This document shows, in pieces, positions 37,847 to 46,982 of a stretch of DNA of 64,000 nucleotides. The notes beneath the pieces were generated by a model. That model saw only the letters and a program-made list of their open reading frames with translations, was not told where the DNA came from and ran no database searches. Source of the DNA: an uncultured Desulfomonile sp. (GTDB lineage Bacteria; Desulfobacterota; Desulfomonilia; Desulfomonilales; Desulfomonilaceae); assembly GCA_903952205.1 (NCBI GenBank), contig CAJBEZ010000095.1, positions 1 through 64,000 of the forward strand, in the 5' to 3' direction. The position numbers were made by a program, and so were the translations under genes. Numbering within the stretch: the stretch's first letter is position 1; each line of letters starts with the position of its first letter.

Positions 37847-38728
37847 TTAACCGTCAATATTCAAGGTGAAACCCAATATTTCAGATGGGTCACTTATTCT
37901 CAATAGTCTCAATGGCGGATCGTTTTTTATCTCACCTTCTTTGACTCTATGCATAACATCCTCTATTTCCTCAACTTTTATAGAGGTTTTTGTCGCCAGA
38001 TCGTCAAGTTCCGGTATTTTTCTGAGGCTCAGGAACACATAGAGCATGTCGCCGGCATTTTTAGGGTTGTATGCAAATCCAGTCTTTCCAATCGGTATTA
38101 TCAGGGGATCACCGGCTGTGACCTTTCCGGAGTCTCTCATGAGTGGTTCCGGATTTTTGTTGCGTTTGCCTTTTTTGATCTGGGCGGGGTACAACATTGT
38201 CACTCCATTGACGCCTTTTCTAAATACGTAAATGTTCCCGTTTACGTTAGTTTCAAATCTTAGTTTGTATTGATCGCCCTTCTTGAAAGGAGCCCCCAAA
38301 TTCTTGGGTTCGGAAAAATCCTTGTCCCCCTTAGCTTTGATCATGATCTGACTGATAACCCCTATGAATGGATAGGGAATTACAATCTTCTCTCCAGGGG
38401 TTATACTATTTGGATTGGAAAGTTTGTTGAAAGTGGCTAGGCCCCCTGCCAGAGCAGGATTACCCATCATGGCCTCCGATATGGTGTCCAAAGTCTCGCC
38501 ATCTTTCACAGTAACCGTAATGGTCTCCGGATCATTGCCGTCCCTTTTAGGACTCTGAAGATCCGACCATGGAAAACTCTTAAAATATTCGCTTTTCATG
38601 GTTAGAGGAGGTTTGACTTCTTCTATTGGAGGCAATGGAGGAGGTTCGTCTTTCTTCTGAAAGTAGGCGCACCCTGAAAAAAGAGCGCAAACAGCCAACA
38701 ACGATAACAACGAGAGGAATCGGCTCAT
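37847..38728 (-). CDS. LysM-DUF4384 lipoprotein
   Basis: A 293-residue lipoprotein starting at 38728 behind AGGAGGATCTTA; the frame is open 44 codons upstream but overlaps cvpA. The signal ends in the lipobox LFSGC. A LysM-like domain (VTVKDGETLDTISEAMMGNP to PGEKIVIP) is followed by a DUF4384-type domain (YKLRFETNVNGNIYVFRKGVNGVTMLYP). It probably sits on the outer membrane and binds peptidoglycan. It is 45 bases downstream of cvpA. Confidence 0.82.
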   Translation of the reverse strand: MSRFLSLLSLLAVCALFSGCAYFQKKDEPPPLPPIEEVKPPLTMKSEYFKSFPWSDLQSPKRDGNDPETITVTVKDGETLDTISEAMMGNPALAGGLATFNKLSNPNSITPGEKIVIPYPFIGVISQIMIKAKGDKDFSEPKNLGAPFKKGDQYKLRFETNVNGNIYVFRKGVNGVTMLYPAQIKKGKRNKNPEPLMRDSGKVTAGDPLIIPIGKTGFAYNPKNAGDMLYVFLSLRKIPELDDLATKTSIKVEEIEDVMHRVKEGEIKNDPPLRLLRISDPSEILGFTLNIDG

Positions 38729-38772
38729 TAAGATCCTCCTGAAAAGGTGACCGACTTCAAAAATTACCTCGG

Positions 38773-39375
38773 TTAAGGTACAGCGGGACCTGTTGGCCTG
38801 TCGGCGTGGGCCCCAAATCTCGGAGCGGGTTGCTGAGAGCCGTCTTGTTGTGCCCGCCACTTGGATATAAGGTTGTCAACCTGGCCCCTTGTTTCGCTTG
38901 GGACATAGGCCAGAAGTTTATACGTCACGCCCTCTATGGGAAGAGCCAGCACAGAAGACCTTACGGCCTGCCACTCGGGAGCGGCTATCAGGGCTACCTG
39001 CACACAGGAGGCCGCAATTATAAAACCAGTAACAACGCCCATTACCGCACCCATGATCCGGTCCAACCACCCAAGGCGCGTGAAGTCCAAGACGGCTTCA
39101 AGAATACGCCTCAGAATCACAAAAACCACTTGAACGAGTATAAAGACCAGTACCATGGATATTATCGTGGCAATCTGGGGATTTAGGGCGGATAATTTGA
39201 TGAGTTGAACCTGAACCAGCGGGTAATATTTTGCCGCTGCCCACACACCCACAGCCAACCCGGCCAACGCAGTCAAAGACTTTATAAAACCTTTCCAAAA
39301 CCCCATGATAAAAGTTATCAAGATGGTGGCAAGGATAAATATGTCTATTGGATTGCTAGCTTCTAAAAAACTCAT
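38773..39375 (-). CDS. cvpA: CvpA family membrane protein
   Basis: A 200-residue protein with four membrane helices; IDIFILATILITFIMGFWKGFIKSL and WLDRIMGAVMGVVTGFIIA are CvpA/colicin V production signatures. A Pro-rich cytoplasmic tail follows. CvpA proteins contribute to envelope homeostasis and bile resistance in some bacteria; the molecular role here is unclear. Confidence 0.9.
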   Translation of the reverse strand: MSFLEASNPIDIFILATILITFIMGFWKGFIKSLTALAGLAVGVWAAAKYYPLVQVQLIKLSALNPQIATIISMVLVFILVQVVFVILRRILEAVLDFTRLGWLDRIMGAVMGVVTGFIIAASCVQVALIAAPEWQAVRSSVLALPIEGVTYKLLAYVPSETRGQVDNLISKWRAQQDGSQQPAPRFGAHADRPTGPAVP

Positions 39376-39595
39376 GTATCAACTCACATGGATTGACGGC
39401 AAATATCTCACGGACACTGCCCGGCGCCTAGACAGGCCAAACAAAATCAATCAAAAGACAGGACGATTTCGGCGCGGCGGAGCCGATCCACATTAAACGC
39501 CACTTTTACAAGTTTTCTTCTATTATGATATCAATAATTTGTCAACAATAATTAAAGTATATTTGTCGAGCGCCCTTTCAATGATCCGAAGCTAA

Positions 39596-40873
39596 TTACC
39601 TGCCCGGAATTGATTCCTGCGACGAATTTCCTAAAATCCTCTCCGTGGAAAAGCCGGATTGTTGAGAGCCATTAGGATTTTCTCGGCCGAGAGCCGCAAT
39701 CTTTGATGTTATCGCCTCTCGTCCCCTTTCATCCGTAATCAGCTCTAGTGCCCTCCTATAGTCTTCGCCGGCAAGGACTTTTTCTCCCTTGCTTATGTAA
39801 ACTAGAGCGCGATTTTCAAAAAAAGATGGATTCGAAGAATCTATTGAAATGGCTTTAGTATAATCTTCATAAGCCCGGTCCAAATTCCCCATCTCGTGGA
39901 ATAGTAGTCCACGATTATTGTAACATATTGAGTCTCTAGGATTTATGATTAAAGCTTTGTCATAATCTTCGATACTTTTCTCAATTTTTTTCAGTTTGTA
40001 GTATGCGTCCCCACGAACCCTAAATATTTCTGAATTACCAGCGTCAATCTCAAGAGCGCGATTAAAATTCTCAAGCGCCTTTTGATACTGACCAAGCTTA
40101 TAGTACGTTAAGCCAAGATCTCTGAGTATCTGGACGTTGTTGGGGTCTACCTTGAGTCCGGTTGTCCAAATTGCCGTCGCGTTTTTTGCATTCCCAAGGC
40201 GGTAGTTTTCCAGGCCTTGATTGTACAGTTCCTTGACATAGGAGATTCTTAGACGGTCTATTCTCTGATCTATTTCTTGAGTGTCCCCCTTCTTGCTTAA
40301 TGCCGCCCTCAACTTGATGTAAGAATCAAGCGCTTTTTCATAATCTTTTTTGGCTTCGTAAACTTCTGCCAGGGCTTTTAGCGCCGTGACGCCATTTTTG
40401 TTTATCGTCAACGACACTTTCAGGTTCTTGGCCGCTTGGTCAAGTTCCCCCTTTTCTTTGTAAATCAACCCAAGAGTGGCAAATATGGCAGGGTCTTTCT
40501 TTCGTTGGCCGGCTACTGACTCCAGATCATCGAGAGCTAGATCATAGTCACCTTTGCGATATCTGGCTATTCCTCTATTTACCCGGGCTTGGTAATAGTC
40601 GGGCTTGATTTCCAAGGCTCGATTGTAATCACGGATCGCGTTTTCGTATTCGCCCCTGCGCTTGAAAGCTACTCCACGGTTGTTGTACGCGTAGTGGTCC
40701 ACGGGATCAATCTCTATCGCCTTTGAGAAGAGATCTACAGCCTCGTCAAGCTTACCTTGGGCGAGCGCCTCGATTCCCTGATTATACGCGTCTACAGCCT
40801 CTTGTTGAGCATAAACAACCCCGTAAAAGCATACAATGCCAACCATTGCCAACCAACAAATCGCATTTTTCAT
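39596..40873 (-). CDS. Exported TPR repeat protein
   Basis: A 425-residue protein with a signal peptide (MKNAICWLAMVGIVCFYGVVYAQ) followed by about ten tetratricopeptide repeats, such as AYNQGIEALAQGKLDEAVDLF and AYNNRGVAFKRRGEYENAIRDY. A poorly conserved tail ends it. TPR proteins are scaffolds; the partner is unknown. It stands alone between two intergenic stretches. Confidence 0.88.
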   Translation of the reverse strand: MKNAICWLAMVGIVCFYGVVYAQQEAVDAYNQGIEALAQGKLDEAVDLFSKAIEIDPVDHYAYNNRGVAFKRRGEYENAIRDYNRALEIKPDYYQARVNRGIARYRKGDYDLALDDLESVAGQRKKDPAIFATLGLIYKEKGELDQAAKNLKVSLTINKNGVTALKALAEVYEAKKDYEKALDSYIKLRAALSKKGDTQEIDQRIDRLRISYVKELYNQGLENYRLGNAKNATAIWTTGLKVDPNNVQILRDLGLTYYKLGQYQKALENFNRALEIDAGNSEIFRVRGDAYYKLKKIEKSIEDYDKALIINPRDSICYNNRGLLFHEMGNLDRAYEDYTKAISIDSSNPSFFENRALVYISKGEKVLAGEDYRRALELITDERGREAITSKIAALGRENPNGSQQSGFSTERILGNSSQESIPGR

Positions 40874-41216
40874 GCCTTCTAAAAACCTCTTAAATCAAAT
40901 TAGTTCTGAGACTTCTTCGTTAGTTGCAAAACAGAATTCAGGTCAAGATCAGCCGACTCGGCAAGTTCCTTAACCTTTACATTAATAATTACATAATAGT
41001 GTCGTTAAAACAACTATATATATTATGTAAGTTATATTTTATGCAATATTTACAGTTAACATCAATCTATTTCATATTTTTACTTGACAAGCTAAAAACA
41101 GCATGTTAAAGCCGCAAGTCATTCAAGTCCAGTAATGGGCTGAATTAAAACGTCTTAGGTTTTGCCTCATATTTAAACGGCTACTTGAAGGACGTTAAAC
41201 AAAAGGAGGATCAGGT
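40874..41216. other. AT-rich intergenic stretch upstream of the Cys/Pro-rich gene
   Basis: Very AT-rich region of 343 bases without a convincing gene. TTGACA at 41084-41089 with TAAAGC 17 bases later is a possible promoter for the plus-strand gene at 41217, with a poor -10. Confidence 0.5.
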
Positions 41217-41897
41217 ATGGCGCTAAGAGTTGTCGCTATCTTCGCGTTTCTCACCACGCTCTTATTATCAGTTTCAATAGTTTCAGGAGTCGCCGGCGGC
41301 CCGCCCATGGAAGTCGCTCCATATTGCGCGCCCGCTCCTTGCGCTCCGCCTACGTGCGCTCCGCCCACATGCGGTCCCATGGGACCTCCGTCGCCTTTTG
41401 GAATATGTGGAGCGTTACTTGGAGCATGCACGAATATTTGTGGGGCCGCTATTGGAATTCCATCCGCTATTATGGCCGGAATACTAGCTCCTGCGCCTAG
41501 ACTTCCTATATTTAGAAGGAATTTGTGCGCTCCACCAGTCTGCCAGCCTCCGGTCTGTGGACCGGCCATCCCCTGTGGGCCGCCTCTTTGTGGGCCGGCG
41601 CCGTGTATTCCTACTGGGATTTCCAAATGTAAACCTTCTCGCCAGTCTTATATGAGACATGGCGCCGTCTCTAACCCCTCGTTGTCATCATACCCAATGA
41701 TGATGGCAATGCCTGCGGCAGCGCCATACGACCCAAAGACAGACCTCCCCGGCGGGTTAAAAATAGTTGCGAGTATCATGGAGGTACCTTTAAACCTTGT
41801 TTCAGGGAGCCTTATATCGACAGATTCAAGTCCCTCGATGGGACAACTAGCGGGATCTCGGGAAGGCCAAACCGCCTTGACCGGTCAATACTGGTAA
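41217..41897 (+). CDS. Secreted Cys/Pro/Gly-rich protein
   Basis: A 226-residue exported protein with a signal peptide (MALRVVAIFAFLTTLLLSVSIVSG). The mature part has two Cys/Pro repeats: CAPAPCAPPTCAPPTCGP (residues about 40-58) and CAPPVCQPPVCGPAIPCGPP (about 103-122), separated by a Cys-containing hydrophobic segment with FGICGALLGACTNICGAAIG. Start has AAAAGGAGG. The repeat pattern suggests a disulfide-linked or metal-binding surface protein, but no family is recognised. Confidence 0.82.
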   Translation: MALRVVAIFAFLTTLLLSVSIVSGVAGGPPMEVAPYCAPAPCAPPTCAPPTCGPMGPPSPFGICGALLGACTNICGAAIGIPSAIMAGILAPAPRLPIFRRNLCAPPVCQPPVCGPAIPCGPPLCGPAPCIPTGISKCKPSRQSYMRHGAVSNPSLSSYPMMMAMPAAAPYDPKTDLPGGLKIVASIMEVPLNLVSGSLISTDSSPSMGQLAGSREGQTALTGQYW

Positions 41898-42090
41898 CAG
41901 CTTGAAGCGACAACTCGGGATCAACCTTGTAACCGCTGGGTTCTATATTGAACATAATACGTTTCCTCAATGCTTAAAAATAAAGGACAACCTTCTTTCT
42001 TCATCAATTATCCGATGAACATAACATTAACTCTCATGGAGGCCCGGCCAGGCTTCCATTAACCAACCAAAAGTTTTCCTCCTAATCATT

Positions 42091-42119
42091 GGGGACGATT
42101 TTCGTCCCCACTTTTTTTT
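42091..42119 (+). terminator. Rho-independent terminator
   Basis: GGGGACGA (42091-42098) and TCGTCCCC (42102-42109) form a perfect eight-pair stem with a TTT loop, followed by ACTTTTTTTT. It is 190 bases past the Cys/Pro-rich gene. An imperfect hairpin ATGGAGGCC/GGCTTCCAT lies just before it (42036-42059). Confidence 0.9.
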
Positions 42120-42149
42120 GAATACCACCCAATCTTTACAATCAAATTA

Positions 42150-42296
42150 GATGGAATTTTACGTGACCAGTTCGGGGGAGGACTCAATTCAGCAGTGAAC
42201 GGCATTGGAGCCAATTACAAAAACGGAGTTCTTATTATTAGTTTGCCCCTGGAGGAGGCTACTGGTCCTCGAAAGATAGCAGTTACAACAGAATAA
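42150..42296 (+). pseudogene. Remnant of a small heat-shock protein (Hsp20) 3' end
   Basis: The frame ending at TAA 42294-42296 reads GIGANYKNGVLIISLPLEE then ATGPRKIAVTTE, which is the C-terminal strand pair of the alpha-crystallin domain. The N-terminal 100 residues are missing: upstream the frame loses similarity and runs into the terminator at 42091. It lies directly before the intact hsp20. I read it as the tail of a former tandem copy. Confidence 0.65.
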
Positions 42297-42316
42297 GCGT
42301 CTGGAGGAAAATTCCA

Positions 42317-42715
42317 ATGGCGAATCAAGCAATGCAAGTTGTTGACAAAAAGGAACTGGCTCCGGAAAGCGCGGAGCTGACTAAGAATGGCGTATATTTC
42401 ACTCCTGCCGTTGATATTTTTGAGACGGCCAATGAGCTTACTGTCGTAGTTGATATGCCCGGAATTCAACCGGATGACGTAGAAATTGATTTGCGTGAAA
42501 ATATACTTACGATAGTAGGAGAGTCAAAGGAGGAAACACCACAGGGCGAAGATTTACTCGTTGAGTACAGGTCAGGTGGATATTACAGAACGTTTAGGGT
42601 TAATGACCTCGTTGATCATAACAAAATAGGCGCCTCAATGACTGATGGAGTGCTGACTCTTAAACTTCCGAAGTCTGCGAAAGCTACACCGCGAAAAATC
42701 CCAGTCACGACTTAA
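42317..42715 (+). CDS. Hsp20/alpha-crystallin small heat-shock protein
   Basis: A 132-residue chaperone: PAVDIFETANELTVVVDMPGIQPDDVEIDL opens the alpha-crystallin domain, YYRTFRVNDLVDHNKIGASMTDGVLTLKLPK closes it, and the C-terminal KIPV is the I-x-V/I anchor. GGAGGAAAATTCCA stands before the ATG. It prevents aggregation of unfolding proteins. Confidence 0.96.
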   Translation: MANQAMQVVDKKELAPESAELTKNGVYFTPAVDIFETANELTVVVDMPGIQPDDVEIDLRENILTIVGESKEETPQGEDLLVEYRSGGYYRTFRVNDLVDHNKIGASMTDGVLTLKLPKSAKATPRKIPVTT

Positions 42716-42724
42716 TGTAAATCA

Positions 42725-42757
42725 TACCTCCCACACTTCTACCGTGGGAGGTATTTT
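42725..42757 (+). terminator. Terminator after hsp20
   Basis: TACCTCCCAC (42725-42734) and GTGGGAGGTA (42744-42753) make a ten-pair stem with a nine-base loop, followed by TTTTC. It ends the hsp20 transcript ten bases after the stop codon. Confidence 0.85.
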
Positions 42758-42857
42758 CAAATCAATTTTCGCCGGAAATCCGTAGCCGGCCACCACTCCA
42801 AAAATCTCGGGCTAGCGACAGAAACTGTCTAACTGAGACCTCCAATGCAACCTGTAA

Positions 42858-44321
42858 TTATTTTTTGTCCAGTTTTGCTTTGAATAATTCTCCCAAGGTT
42901 CCAAATGAACTTTTGGTTTCTCCCGACATCAAGAAATTTCGAGCCTGATTGGTTTCCTCGGTATTTTGAAGAGCCTTCACACTGAGAGCTATTTTTTGAG
43001 TCTCTTGATCAACCGCCAGGATCTTGACTGTGATATTCGAATCTACAGGATATTTCTTCCTTAGTTCCCGAGGACTGAAGTCTCCAATTTCAGAAGCCCT
43101 GAGTAGTCCTGTTCTGGAACCGGAAAGATCTACAAATATCCCGTAGTCCTTTAGAGACTGAACTCTCCCGGTCACGATCGCTCCTTCTATGATTTCTGGC
43201 GCTGGTTTATCAGTAACCTCGGGATGGCTTTCGGTCATCAATTCAAGCCCTACACGTCTAGCTTCAGGATTAATCGAAATTACTCTCACGCTGACTGATT
43301 CTCCGCTATTTACAGCTTCTCTGGGATGATTAATTCTGCGCCCTTTACCAAGATTCGATATGTGAATCAATCCTTCAATGCCGGGTTCCAGCTCGACAAA
43401 AGCTCCAAAATTTGTCAGCCTTGTCACAACGCCTGTAGTCTCAAACCCATCTGACAAACGATTTATTGCGGAATCCCAAGGATTTTCCTGAACCTGTTTC
43501 AAGCTGAGTCCAATTCTTGATTTTTCCCAATCCAGGCCGGTTATTTTGACCAAAATTTCGTCCCCAACCGCCAGAACATCCTCCACCGATTCTATCCTCG
43601 CCCACGCTAATTCGGACATCGGAATCAGGCCTTGCGGCCCGCCAATATCCACGAAGGCCCCAAAGGTAGCCAGCTTTCGGACTACCCCGCCAACAATGTC
43701 GCCTTCTTGTAGTGTTTTCTTTAATTCATCAATCTTCTTTTTTCGATCTTCCTCAAGAGTTTCTCGTCTCGACAAAACTATGTTTCTGCCTTTTTCGGAA
43801 AATTCAATTATTCGGAACAAGAACTTCTTGCCCACGTAGTCTTCCGGCGAACCACCAGATGTAATATCGATCTGTGAATACGGGCAGAAGCCCAGCCGCC
43901 CTAGAATATTGACGCTGTAACCGCCCTTTCTCTCTTCTGTAACTAATCCTTCCACTGGAATTCCGCTTTTATGGGCCCCGTGTATGGCTTCCTCTGAAGC
44001 CGCTTGCGTCATCTTCACGCTCAGGATGATATCTCCGTCACGCTGATTAATGACGTAAGCCGTAATTGGATCTCCGACCTTGAACGTCATTTCCCGATTG
44101 GAGTCAAGAAGTTCTTCCCTGGAAATGGCGCCCTCGCTTTTGGCTCCAATGTCTAGAAAAACCCATTCGTCTCCTATTGAGACTATGTTTCCTGTAATTT
44201 TGTTGTCCCGTTGGACAATATTGTCAAGCTGGTTGGATGCCTCAAAAAGTGAGGCAAAATCTTCTTCCTGGTCGCCGTTGAAATCGGCGGTTGGTGATTG
44301 CGAATCCTTGTTTTGAGCCAT
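42858..44321 (-). CDS. S1 domain RNA-binding protein (RpsA-like)
   Basis: A 487-residue protein with four S1 domains, at about residues 40-105, 120-190, 205-275 and 290-365, plus a fifth weaker copy near 382-450. Copies three to five have the G-x-V-x-x-x-x-x-F/Y-G-x-F/I-V-D/E pattern (VVRKLATFGAFVDIGG, VVTRLTNFGAFVELEPG, RVQSLKDYGIFVDLSG). It is shorter than ribosomal protein S1 of E. coli but of the same build. It probably binds mRNA or the ribosome; whether it is the S1 protein of this organism is open. Confidence 0.88.
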   Translation of the reverse strand: MAQNKDSQSPTADFNGDQEEDFASLFEASNQLDNIVQRDNKITGNIVSIGDEWVFLDIGAKSEGAISREELLDSNREMTFKVGDPITAYVINQRDGDIILSVKMTQAASEEAIHGAHKSGIPVEGLVTEERKGGYSVNILGRLGFCPYSQIDITSGGSPEDYVGKKFLFRIIEFSEKGRNIVLSRRETLEEDRKKKIDELKKTLQEGDIVGGVVRKLATFGAFVDIGGPQGLIPMSELAWARIESVEDVLAVGDEILVKITGLDWEKSRIGLSLKQVQENPWDSAINRLSDGFETTGVVTRLTNFGAFVELEPGIEGLIHISNLGKGRRINHPREAVNSGESVSVRVISINPEARRVGLELMTESHPEVTDKPAPEIIEGAIVTGRVQSLKDYGIFVDLSGSRTGLLRASEIGDFSPRELRKKYPVDSNITVKILAVDQETQKIALSVKALQNTEETNQARNFLMSGETKSSFGTLGELFKAKLDKK

Positions 44322-44359
44322 TGAGTCCGAAAGCCTTTCCCTGATTCATGTGAAGTGAA

Positions 44360-44411
44360 TATTTACATTTTTTTATCGATCCTTGCAAGCATGCTAGTAG
44401 AATGCTATCCT
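44360..44411. promoter_or_regulatory. Possible divergent promoters sharing a palindromic -35 box
   Basis: TTGCAA at 44383-44388 reads the same on both strands. To the right TATCCT lies 17 bases away (44406-44411); to the left, on the minus strand, TAAATA also lies 17 bases away (44365-44360). These could drive the unknown gene at 44570 and the S1-domain gene. The -10 boxes are weak. Confidence 0.35.
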
Positions 44412-44569
44412 AACATATAACCATTCAGGTTATTCTGGTCATTTAATACTAAAACAACAACGAGTTTGCCTGAAACGAGAATTGGAGTTCTTCTTACTCT
44501 TAAGTCATCAGAGCTTGTGTGAGGGCATTTCTTAAATGACGGTAAGACTTCCTAAGTAATGAGGCGATT

Positions 44570-45628
44570 ATGCCATTTCTGAGAAGAAATGAAATTGGGT
44601 GGAATGAAAGATTCCGTAGATGTGTATATTTTTTCCTGCGGGACGAGCTTGACGGACTGATGATTACAGAAAGTCTCATCAGATCCTACAAAACTTTCAA
44701 GAGTTGTGGAGAACAATACCCATTTGTGGAAATGAGGGAACTCAAACCCAGAGCGCGGGTTGTAGGTCAGGAGTACAATAGCCACTCACATTTAATGGTA
44801 ATATTTAACGAAGGAACAATACCTAATACAGCCAAAACCTATCTCCATTTCTTTGATTCCAACAAAGTAAATAAAGAAAATCTATTGAATCTGGCAATCT
44901 TCGATCTTAAGGGTCTGTTCAACCAGAAAATGCGGTTTTTTGAAGACACTGCCTTCCCAATACTTCTTCGAGAAGTTATCAAATCCGACTATTCCGTCAT
45001 GATCCAGCAAGATCCGACCATTAAGACAAGATACAGATATGGGCTGACACATTTTCACGTCCGAGTCGATTGGCCGGTCGCTCAGGCAGCGGAGGATCTG
45101 GGAAAGTATCTCAGATATATTTCGAAGGACCTGTACGAAAAAGGAGACAAGGTCGGAGAACTAATCCAACAGAAATTGTATGAGTATTATGGTTTCCATC
45201 ATACAGTTGGGGGCAGAAGAACTGCAGCGCTTGTGGCTGCAAGGTATTTGGCCAGATTCGATTTTATTTCTACCGTATATATTTGTTCCTCGGAGGCAAG
45301 GACACTGTTCCGGTTGGCTGAACAAGGAATATCGAAATATGCGCTGATAAAACTGAGCAATGCGGAAATTGAAGATCTTGCCTGCGAACTTGGAATTGAA
45401 CAAAAAGATTTTATCAGTTCATATCTGATTGACAAGACAGACGAATACGGCGTTGGAATCTTTCTGGTTACTTATGATCACAATGAGCATTCAACACCAC
45501 CGACGGACGGTAAACTTCGAGACCTGAATCCTGACTATCAGTGGCTCAATGTGGACCTGCAACTCTTGGTTCCACCGCCCACTGTCGGAGATGCAAAACC
45601 AATTCACCTGTCTAGGGTTTACACCTGA
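44570..45628 (+). CDS. Hypothetical protein
   Basis: A 352-residue soluble protein not recognised. It is rich in aromatic residues and has no signal peptide or membrane helix. Segments such as TYLHFFDSNKVNKENLLNLAIFDLKGLF and HTVGGRRTAALVAARYLARFDF suggest a folded alpha/beta protein; no catalytic motif stands out. The ATG is preceded by GAGG at five bases. Upstream it faces the S1-domain gene; downstream it converges on nikR with 21 bases between stops. Confidence 0.8.
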   Translation: MPFLRRNEIGWNERFRRCVYFFLRDELDGLMITESLIRSYKTFKSCGEQYPFVEMRELKPRARVVGQEYNSHSHLMVIFNEGTIPNTAKTYLHFFDSNKVNKENLLNLAIFDLKGLFNQKMRFFEDTAFPILLREVIKSDYSVMIQQDPTIKTRYRYGLTHFHVRVDWPVAQAAEDLGKYLRYISKDLYEKGDKVGELIQQKLYEYYGFHHTVGGRRTAALVAARYLARFDFISTVYICSSEARTLFRLAEQGISKYALIKLSNAEIEDLACELGIEQKDFISSYLIDKTDEYGVGIFLVTYDHNEHSTPPTDGKLRDLNPDYQWLNVDLQLLVPPPTVGDAKPIHLSRVYT

Positions 45629-45649
45629 TTTTTATAACTCCGGAAAGGG

Positions 45650-46069
45650 TTAGTCAATTTCCGTGCCGGTCGTAGTCATGGTAATTTTACCATGCTTAAC
45701 GCCTCGTGTGGAAATAAGGAGTTCACCTGTCTTTTTTACCTGTTCCGACTCACCCCTGAGAATCAGGACCTCAAGACAGTTGTGAGCGTCTAAGTGCACA
45801 TGAATTGCGGAAATTATTATGTTGTGGGTCTTGTGTTGGATTTCCGTCAGTTTCTGCGCCAGATCGCTCTGTTCATGATTGTAGACTACAGTCACAGTGC
45901 CCACCACTTCATGTCCCGGTTGGCTCCATTGATCCTCTACAAGTCGATCCCGAATTAAGTCTCGAATCGCTTCTGAACGATTCGTGTAACCTTTCTGGGC
46001 AATCAATTCATCAAAGTTTTCGAGCAAATCATCCGGTATTGAAACGCCAAATCTTACTAGCTCAGACAT
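45650..46069 (-). CDS. nikR: Nickel-responsive regulator NikR
   Basis: A 139-residue ribbon-helix-helix repressor with a C-terminal ACT domain. [36 protein letters not shown] is the DNA-binding part; the high-affinity nickel site is complete, with a His in IQHKTHN and the HVHLDAHNC segment (two His, one Cys). The start at 46069 follows AAGGGAAGTTGTC; an upstream extension of 32 codons is not conserved in kind. It should control nickel uptake, which fits a nickel CO dehydrogenase elsewhere. A consensus NikR half-site pair is not seen upstream. Confidence 0.94.
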   Translation of the reverse strand: MSELVRFGVSIPDDLLENFDELIAQKGYTNRSEAIRDLIRDRLVEDQWSQPGHEVVGTVTVVYNHEQSDLAQKLTEIQHKTHNIIISAIHVHLDAHNCLEVLILRGESEQVKKTGELLISTRGVKHGKITMTTTGTEID

Positions 46070-46404
46070 GACAACTTCCCTTTTCTTGATTGTGTAGGAA
46101 TGACAGGTTGGATATTTCCAAATATCATCTGTACAAAAATTGACCCCAAAGGCGTATGGTTTCAATTATTCAAAATTCCGCCGCCCGGAGTTTCAATCGA
46201 TAATATATCGTAACAGAGAATGCAAAGGCCGGAAGCCTAAGAACTTTGTCCGGACGATGGAAATATATCATGATTGAAGGAATTTGCAAAAGGAGAAACC
46301 ACCACACAATGCGGCAAATCGACACGGACGGCGATTCAAGTCCCTAAACGTATGAAAAAAATCTAATTGCGGATAGATTCAATGATCAAGTCAAGTTAAG
46401 TTTC
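46070..46404. other. Intergenic region with two dyads upstream of nikR
   Basis: 335 bases without a gene. GATATTT/AAATATC at 46111-46126 is a perfect dyad 42 bases before nikR, and CGATA/TATCG at 46198-46210 is a second. They may be operators. Nothing else is seen. Confidence 0.5.
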
Positions 46405-46842
46405 CTAGTCTAATTTCAGATCAGAGGGTTCGATCCTGTTCTTTTCAATGTTGTCCACGATACACTTGGCCCAAGTATCGGTAACCGTATAGACCATTTC
46501 CAGCCCCTGCCGGTAAGATTGGATAATCCCCCTCGTCTTAAGGTGGATTAGATGCTGAGAAACTGTCGCTTGATGCAACCCCAAACATTCCTGCATGTTC
46601 TTAACGTTGCAGCCCCCGACTTTGAGAAGGCCATACACTATTTTTAGACGTATGGGGTGCCCTAAAGCCTTAAATATTTCAGCTTCCCGAGAAAATTCCT
46701 TTTTCTTTATCGCAACGAACAAATCTTCTTTGTTGAACTCTCCAGTCATATCGGCGCTAAGTTTATTTTCCCGGGATACGACGGATCCTTGAATTTCGTT
46801 TTGCATTACGTTTTTACCTGATTCTATTGTTGCTCGGCCCAT
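46405..46842 (-). CDS. ArsR family winged-helix regulator
   Basis: A 145-residue ArsR/SmtB-type repressor. IFKALGHPIRLKIVYGLLKVGGCNVKNMQECLGLHQATVSQHL is the winged helix-turn-helix, with Cys residues just before and inside the recognition helix (GGC and QEC), so it may sense a metal or a thiol-reactive compound. There is a long N-terminal extension of about 40 residues. The ATG at 46842 has GAGG nine bases before; a GTG five codons earlier and an ATG at 46806 are alternatives. It lies 140 bases downstream of a selenoprotein gene on the same strand, probably in one transcript. Confidence 0.88.
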   Translation of the reverse strand: MGRATIESGKNVMQNEIQGSVVSRENKLSADMTGEFNKEDLFVAIKKKEFSREAEIFKALGHPIRLKIVYGLLKVGGCNVKNMQECLGLHQATVSQHLIHLKTRGIIQSYRQGLEMVYTVTDTWAKCIVDNIEKNRIEPSDLKLD

Positions 46843-46982
46843 TGGAAATAACCTCACAGTGGTCTTAGTACTGTTTTTATTAATTTAGATATCTTGCACG
46901 TCACTGAGGCGTGTTTACAATATGTCGCCAAGACCTGACTGGGCTTAATTAAACTATTTTAGGTAAAAATCAGTTTCGAAAA

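Noticed and set aside
40924-41109. 61-codon plus-strand frame before the Cys/Pro-rich gene
   Set aside because: AT-rich hydrophobic translation without start signals; likely chance.
45640-46200. NikR operator of the GTATGA-N16-TCATAC type near nikR
   Set aside because: No such pair seen; only unrelated dyads are present.
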